From: Croceibacterium atlanticum
Lineage (GTDB): Bacteria; Pseudomonadota; Alphaproteobacteria; Sphingomonadales; Sphingomonadaceae
DNA: 64,000 nt
Reading direction: 5' to 3'
Assembly (NCBI RefSeq): GCF_001008165.2
Contig: NZ_CP011452.2
Location: 2,914,001-2,978,000, forward strand
Under the pieces are notes generated by a model. That model had not been told where the DNA came from. It saw only the letters and a program-made list of their open reading frames with translations, and did not search any database. Numbering within the stretch: position 1 is the first letter of the stretch; each line of letters begins with the position of its first letter. Shown here piece after piece: positions 60,123 through 64,000 of this stretch. The translations under genes were made by a program, and so were the position numbers.

Positions 60123-60367
60123 GAAATTCCCCGTTCAATTCCTCGAGCAACATCTGGTCACTATTTGCTCTGATAGACTTAGTGTTTCGCACGATTTGCT
60201 TGCAGTCAACGGGCGGGCCAGCCTGAACTCATCCGGAGAATGCAGTCCGTCAGAAGCCTGTAACCCGGCGGGGTGAGCCAAAGCGATGCATATTCTCGGC
60301 AAGAGCTTCTGCACTTGGGAAGGAAACGAGAGCTCACGCGTTGATCTTCGCAAATGGAGGCCGAACC

Positions 60368-60511
60368 ATGATCGCAGTCATATCGACGCTCGCTGCGGTT
60401 TGCGTGTTATTGCTGATAGCGACAATCCGTTTCGTCCGGTCGCGGCGTCGTCGCAAAGACAGCGATATCCACCGCTCCACGGGGCCCAGAGTCAGTTATT
60501 ATCGGGAATAG
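60368..60511 (+). CDS. Small single-helix membrane protein, 47 residues
   Basis: An ORF with GGAGG 8 bases before the ATG. It reads MIAVISTLAAVCVLLLIATI, one transmembrane helix, then a strongly basic RFVRSRRRRKDSD segment and a polar tail ending VSYYRE. By the positive-inside rule the C-terminus is cytoplasmic. No family recognised. The rest of 60123-60660 shows no other gene, only a short GGCC-TTTC-GGCC hairpin near 60630. Confidence 0.55.
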   Translation: MIAVISTLAAVCVLLLIATIRFVRSRRRRKDSDIHRSTGPRVSYYRE

Positions 60512-60660
60512 CGGGCATTAGTCGCGCCCGCCATGCTTCGATCCGCAAGTGTTGTTGATGCCGGGAAGGCCTTGGGGCGCGCTTCTTCTGGGAAAACGCG
60601 GGGCCGGAACCTTTCAGATAGGGTGGCACGGCCTTTCGGCCATCGCATCATCTGGCCGCC

Positions 60661-61425
60661 TCAGATCCCGCCGGGGGTAAAGTCGAAACCCATTTCGCCC
60701 AGCGCTTCGCACAGGGTGTCAACCGCGCTGGAAAGCTCGTCCCTGTCGGTGGAGCGGATCACGAAATTGGCGCCGGTGCGGCCTTCGCGGAAGAAGGGAT
60801 AGCTGCCGATCTGGCACCCGGAATGCGCCTTTTCCACTTCGCGCAGTATATCGGCCACTTCGCTTTCCTTGATCCAGCCGCCGACAGTTTCGCTCAGCAG
60901 CGGGGCGCCGCCTTCCAGCGTGCCGGTCAGCGAAGCGAGCATCTGCGCCGTGATTGCCGGGACGCCGGCCATCAGGTGGATATTGCCGATCTTGATACCC
61001 GGCGCGCCGGACATTGTATTGGGGATCAGGTCCGCGCCTTCCGGCACGCGGGCCATGCGCAGCCGCGCATCGTTCAGCCCGCCGCGCGTCTGGTAATATT
61101 CTTCCAGGATCGCGCGCGCTTCGGGGTCGATAATCACCGGCACGCCCAGTGCTTCGGCCACGGCATCCACGGTGATGTCATCATGGGTGGGGCCGATCCC
61201 GCCCGTGGTGAAGAGATAGTCATACTGGCCGCGTAGCGCGTTCACCGCATCGGCGATCCGCCCGATCACATCGGGCACCACGCGCACTTCGGAGAGGCGA
61301 ATTCCCTGCACCTGCAGCCAGCTCGCCACTTGGGCGATATTCCTGTCATGCGTGCGGCCGGAGAGAATCTCGTCGCCGATCACGAGGAGGGCGGCGGTCC
61401 AGATCTTCTCTGCATTGTGTGACAT
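60661..61425 (-). CDS. CinA-like molybdopterin-binding domain protein
   Basis: A 254-residue protein with the N-terminal domain of competence/damage-inducible CinA: AALLVIGDEILSGRTHDRN, YLFTTGGIGPTHDDITVDAVAEALG, RMARVPEGADLIPN and HLMAGVPAITAQML. It lacks the C-terminal NMN-deamidase domain (PncC) of full-length CinA, so it may act as a pyrophosphatase-type enzyme (the COG1058 activity) or be regulatory. It is 73 bases downstream of folD on the same strand. Confidence 0.9.
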   Translation of the reverse strand: MSHNAEKIWTAALLVIGDEILSGRTHDRNIAQVASWLQVQGIRLSEVRVVPDVIGRIADAVNALRGQYDYLFTTGGIGPTHDDITVDAVAEALGVPVIIDPEARAILEEYYQTRGGLNDARLRMARVPEGADLIPNTMSGAPGIKIGNIHLMAGVPAITAQMLASLTGTLEGGAPLLSETVGGWIKESEVADILREVEKAHSGCQIGSYPFFREGRTGANFVIRSTDRDELSSAVDTLCEALGEMGFDFTPGGI

Positions 61426-61498
61426 GGCGGCGGATTAGGCCAAGCGAGCGCTTGAGGCCAGCCCTCTCGCGAACCGCCATGTCATTATCGTAATCCGG

Positions 61499-62425
61499 TC
61501 AGGCGCTCGTTTCAGTGAACATGGAGCGATCGGGCGCGTCGCCGTAATCATCGCCCTTGTCGCCACCTTCCAGCTGCGTCTGCGCGGCCTGAACCGTGTT
61601 GGCGAGGAGACAGGCGATCGTCATCGGGCCGACGCCGCCGGGCACCGGGGTCACGGCCTTGGCATGCTGGACTTCGTCGAATGCAACGTCGCCGACCAGC
61701 TTCTCCTTGCCGTCATCGCCCATGATGCGGGTGATGCCGACATCGATGATCACGGCGCCGTCCTTGACCCAGAAACCCTTCACCAGTTCCGGCGCGCCGG
61801 CGGCGGCAACGATGATGTCGGCCTTGCGGGCAATTTCAGGCAGGTTTTCGGTATAGATATGGGTGACGGTAACCGTCGCTTCGCGGTCGAGCAGCAGGTT
61901 GGCCACCGGCTTGCCGACAATGTTGGACTTGCCGATCACCACGGCATCGAGGCCGGTCAGATCGTCAACCACCGTATCGATCAGCTTCATGATGCCCAGC
62001 GGCGTGCAGGGCACGATGCCGCCCGTGCCGGTGGAAAGGCGGCCGACATTGACCGGGTGGAACCCGTCCACGTCCTTTTCCGGCTTGATCGCACTGAGCA
62101 CGGTTCGCGCGTCGATATGATCGGGCAGCGGAACCTGCACCAGAATGCCGTTCACCTCCGGATCGGCATTCAGTTCCGCGACGACGGCCAGCAGTTCTTC
62201 CTGCGTGGTTTCGGCCGGCATACGGCGTTCGATCGAACGGATGCCGACCTTTTCGCAGCCCTTGATCTTGCGACGGACATAGACCTGGCTGGCGCCGTCT
62301 TCACCCACCAGTACCACGGCCAGGCCCGGACGGGGCTGGCCCTTGGCGATCATCTGGTCGACCTGCGCCTTGGTTTCATCGTCCAGCTGGCGCGCGACAG
62401 CACGCCCGTCGATAATATCGGCCAT
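61499..62425 (-). CDS. folD: Bifunctional methylene-THF dehydrogenase / methenyl-THF cyclohydrolase
   Basis: FolD interconverts 5,10-methylene-THF, 5,10-methenyl-THF and 10-formyl-THF using NADP+. The 308-residue protein has the catalytic YVRRKIKGCEKVGI (Tyr and Lys), VQVPLPDHID, the Rossmann segment VVIGKSNIVGKPVANLLL and a C-terminal TPVPGGVGPMTIACLL. It lies 11 bases after purU in the same direction, making a metF-purU-folD module. Confidence 0.97.
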   Translation of the reverse strand: MADIIDGRAVARQLDDETKAQVDQMIAKGQPRPGLAVVLVGEDGASQVYVRRKIKGCEKVGIRSIERRMPAETTQEELLAVVAELNADPEVNGILVQVPLPDHIDARTVLSAIKPEKDVDGFHPVNVGRLSTGTGGIVPCTPLGIMKLIDTVVDDLTGLDAVVIGKSNIVGKPVANLLLDREATVTVTHIYTENLPEIARKADIIVAAAGAPELVKGFWVKDGAVIIDVGITRIMGDDGKEKLVGDVAFDEVQHAKAVTPVPGGVGPMTIACLLANTVQAAQTQLEGGDKGDDYGDAPDRSMFTETSA

Positions 62426-62436
62426 TCGTTTTCCTC

Positions 62437-63288
62437 TTAACCGTCGAAGACGACCGTGCGATGTCCGTTGAGGAACACACGGTCCTGCAAATGTGCTTTC
62501 ACCGCCTTGGCCAGAACCCGCCGTTCCACATCGCGGCCCTTGGCCACGAGATCTTCCGGGGTTTCGACATGGCCGCAGGGTTCAACGTCCTGCGCGATGA
62601 TGGGACCTTCATCGAGATCGGTGGTGACATAGTGGCTGGTCGCCCCGATCATTTTCACTCCGCGCTTATACGCCTGGTGATAGGGCTTGGCGCCCTTGAA
62701 GCCCGGCAGGAAGGAGTGATGGATGTTGATGCAGCGTCCGTTGAGAAAGGCCGCCATCTCGTCCGACAGGACCTGCATGTAGCGCGCGAGCACCACCAGA
62801 TCGGCCTCGGTTTCTTCCACCACCTGCCGCACCTGCGCTTCCTGCTGCGGCTTGGTTTCCCGGGTGATGGGATAATGGTGATAGGGAATATCGCCGATCA
62901 GCGATGTCGTGAGGACATGCTGCGGATGGTTTGAAATGATCGCAACCACGTCCATCGCGATTTCGCCGATCCGCATGCGATACAGCAGATCGCCCAGACA
63001 ATGATCGAACTTGCTGACCATCAGCACGACCTTGGGCATCCATTCCGGATCGCGCAGTTCCCACTGCATGTCGAACTGGCGGGCCAGCGCTGCGAATTCC
63101 GTCCGCAAGACATCGGCCTGATTCTCAGCCGGGTCGAAGACCACGCGCATGAAAAAACGGCCCGTCACCCGGTCGGAAAATTGCTGCGCTTCCAGGATGG
63201 TGCACCCACGCTCAGCCGTAAAGCTCGAGACCCGGGCCGAAACGCCGGGCTTTATCGGGCAGGACAGGCTGAGCGTGCAGGAAGGCAT
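62437..63288 (-). CDS. purU: Formyltetrahydrofolate deformylase
   Basis: PurU hydrolyses 10-formyl-THF to formate and THF. The 283-residue protein has an N-terminal ACT domain (TLSLSCPIKPGVSARVSSF) and a formyltransferase-fold domain with INIHHSFLPGFKGAKPYHQA (catalytic His) and GATSHYVTTDLDEGPIIAQD. With FolD and MetF it can carry methyl groups from methyl-THF to formate, a disposal route for C1 units from demethylation. It is 15 bases downstream of metF. Confidence 0.96.
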   Translation of the reverse strand: MPSCTLSLSCPIKPGVSARVSSFTAERGCTILEAQQFSDRVTGRFFMRVVFDPAENQADVLRTEFAALARQFDMQWELRDPEWMPKVVLMVSKFDHCLGDLLYRMRIGEIAMDVVAIISNHPQHVLTTSLIGDIPYHHYPITRETKPQQEAQVRQVVEETEADLVVLARYMQVLSDEMAAFLNGRCINIHHSFLPGFKGAKPYHQAYKRGVKMIGATSHYVTTDLDEGPIIAQDVEPCGHVETPEDLVAKGRDVERRVLAKAVKAHLQDRVFLNGHRTVVFDG

Positions 63289-63303
63289 TGCGTCGGGCGT
63301 ATC

Positions 63304-64000
63304 TCAGCTATGCTTGTTGTTGTAGGTGTTGATCCACTCGGCCGAAGCCTTGAGCGCACCGAACGGATAGAAGTGCAGGCGAACACGGCCATGTTCGGCG
63401 TCATTCAGCTTCTTGTCCAGCGAATCGACCAGCTTGTCAGGGCCGGCGCTGCCGATGAGATTGGTCAGCGAGATGCCGTATTTCTTCATCACGCTGGCCG
63501 ATGCGCCCACGCCGCAGCGCTTGGCGAAGCCGAGCAGGCGCTTGATACCGGCCGGGCCGGGAACGCCGAGGCGGACCGGCACGTCGATACCGCGCTGGCG
63601 CATTTCCTCGATCCATTCCACGATCGCATCATCGTCAAAAGCGAACTGGGTGACGACGAGCGGGACCATGCCGCCTTCGCGGATCGCGGCGATCTTCTTT
63701 TCCATCCAGACCCACAGATCGGCCTTGGATACGTTGGGGTGGCCTTCCGGGTGGCCGCCAATGCCGACGATCTGGATGCCGTGCTTCTGCAGCAGGCCGG
63801 TTTCGATGATCTGCAGCGAATCGGAATAGGGGCCTTCCGGCTCCGGCGGGTCACCCGCGATGATGAAGACGCGCTTCACACCTGCCTTGGTGGTGATGTC
63901 CGACAGATACTGGTCCAGGATTTCTTCCGAACCGATGCGGCGGGCGGAAAGGTGGACGATCGGTTCAAAACCCAGTTCGCGGACCTGCACGGCTGCTTCC
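63304..64000 (-). CDS. metF: Methylenetetrahydrofolate reductase, C-terminal part (runs off window)
   Basis: A flavoprotein that interconverts 5-methyl-THF and 5,10-methylene-THF. The visible 232 codons keep the TIM-barrel: EPIVHLSARRIGSEEILDQYL, VKRVFIIAGDPPEPEGPYSDS, GIGGHPEGHPNV, PLVVTQFAFDDDAIVEWI and VRLGVPGPAGIKRLLGFAKRCGVGASAS. The frame is open through the window end; the codon at 63990 is an internal Val, not a start. The C-terminus (FYPFGALKASAEWINTY) is typical of the alphaproteobacterial catabolic type. Probable first visible gene of the metF-purU-folD module. Confidence 0.9.
   Translation of the reverse strand, partial: EAAVQVRELGFEPIVHLSARRIGSEEILDQYLSDITTKAGVKRVFIIAGDPPEPEGPYSDSLQIIETGLLQKHGIQIVGIGGHPEGHPNVSKADLWVWMEKKIAAIREGGMVPLVVTQFAFDDDAIVEWIEEMRQRGIDVPVRLGVPGPAGIKRLLGFAKRCGVGASASVMKKYGISLTNLIGSAGPDKLVDSLDKKLNDAEHGRVRLHFYPFGALKASAEWINTYNNKHS

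Overview
The window looks like chromosomal DNA of an alphaproteobacterium, most likely Sphingomonadales (an Erythrobacteraceae/Sphingomonadaceae-type genome). The reasons are high GC, several TonB-dependent receptors, an HWE-kinase bacteriophytochrome with its own heme oxygenase, an NDUFA12-type complex I accessory protein, DUF1674/DUF2155/DUF192 housekeeping genes, and a GGAAC-N16-CGTT promoter of the alphaproteobacterial EcfG stress-sigma type. No phage, integrase, transposase or CRISPR array was seen. Most genes are densely packed with 1-10 base overlaps.

Layout. 1-10.1 kb: hflC (tip)-hflK, mrp, an orphan molybdenum hydroxylase large subunit coupled to hemH, a small DUF1674 (SDHAF4-like) gene, rsmB, a GIY-YIG gene bracketed by palindromic repeats, msrA, an exported methyltransferase-like protein, aguB. 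10.1-15 kb: folK running into tRNA-Lys, then an Rrf2 regulator, YezD, TonB receptor and TauE/SafE permease that look like a sulfur-acquisition set. 15-22.5 kb: a BtuCDF/FecBCD-like ABC importer whose binding protein lacks an obvious start codon, and the glycine cleavage operon gcvT-H-PA-PB behind a tandem glycine riboswitch. 22.6-29.2 kb: an RND efflux pair and a large secreted metzincin. 29.3-36.6 kb: an Lrp/AsnC regulator, a 976-residue TonB receptor and two tandem exported M20-type amidohydrolases, which together resemble a peptide/acyl-amino-acid scavenging locus. 36.7-45 kb: DUF2171 and tonB with divergent EcfG-like promoters, manC, bphO-bphP, DUF2721, and a telA-xpaC-PHA-granule set. 45-50 kb: an orphan fatty acyl-AMP ligase, recX, DUF192, NDUFA12, DUF2155, aat and tRNA-Trp. 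50-59.2 kb: a small ORF ending in a nested hairpin, an AGCS symporter, secE-nusG, a Csu-type chaperone-usher pilus cluster, then rplK-rplA. 59.2-64 kb: a GT25 glycosyltransferase, a small membrane protein, a CinA-like protein, and folD-purU-metF for one-carbon oxidation.

Main oddities: the Csu pilus cluster sits between nusG and rplK, which are normally adjacent; its first subunit has an in-frame amber codon at codon 66; the ABC binding protein has an in-frame signal peptide with no ATG/GTG/TTG; folK terminates inside tRNA-Lys; and the twin amidohydrolases carry Glu where the family's metal-binding motif normally has Cys. All assignments come from reading the sequence; no database search was possible.
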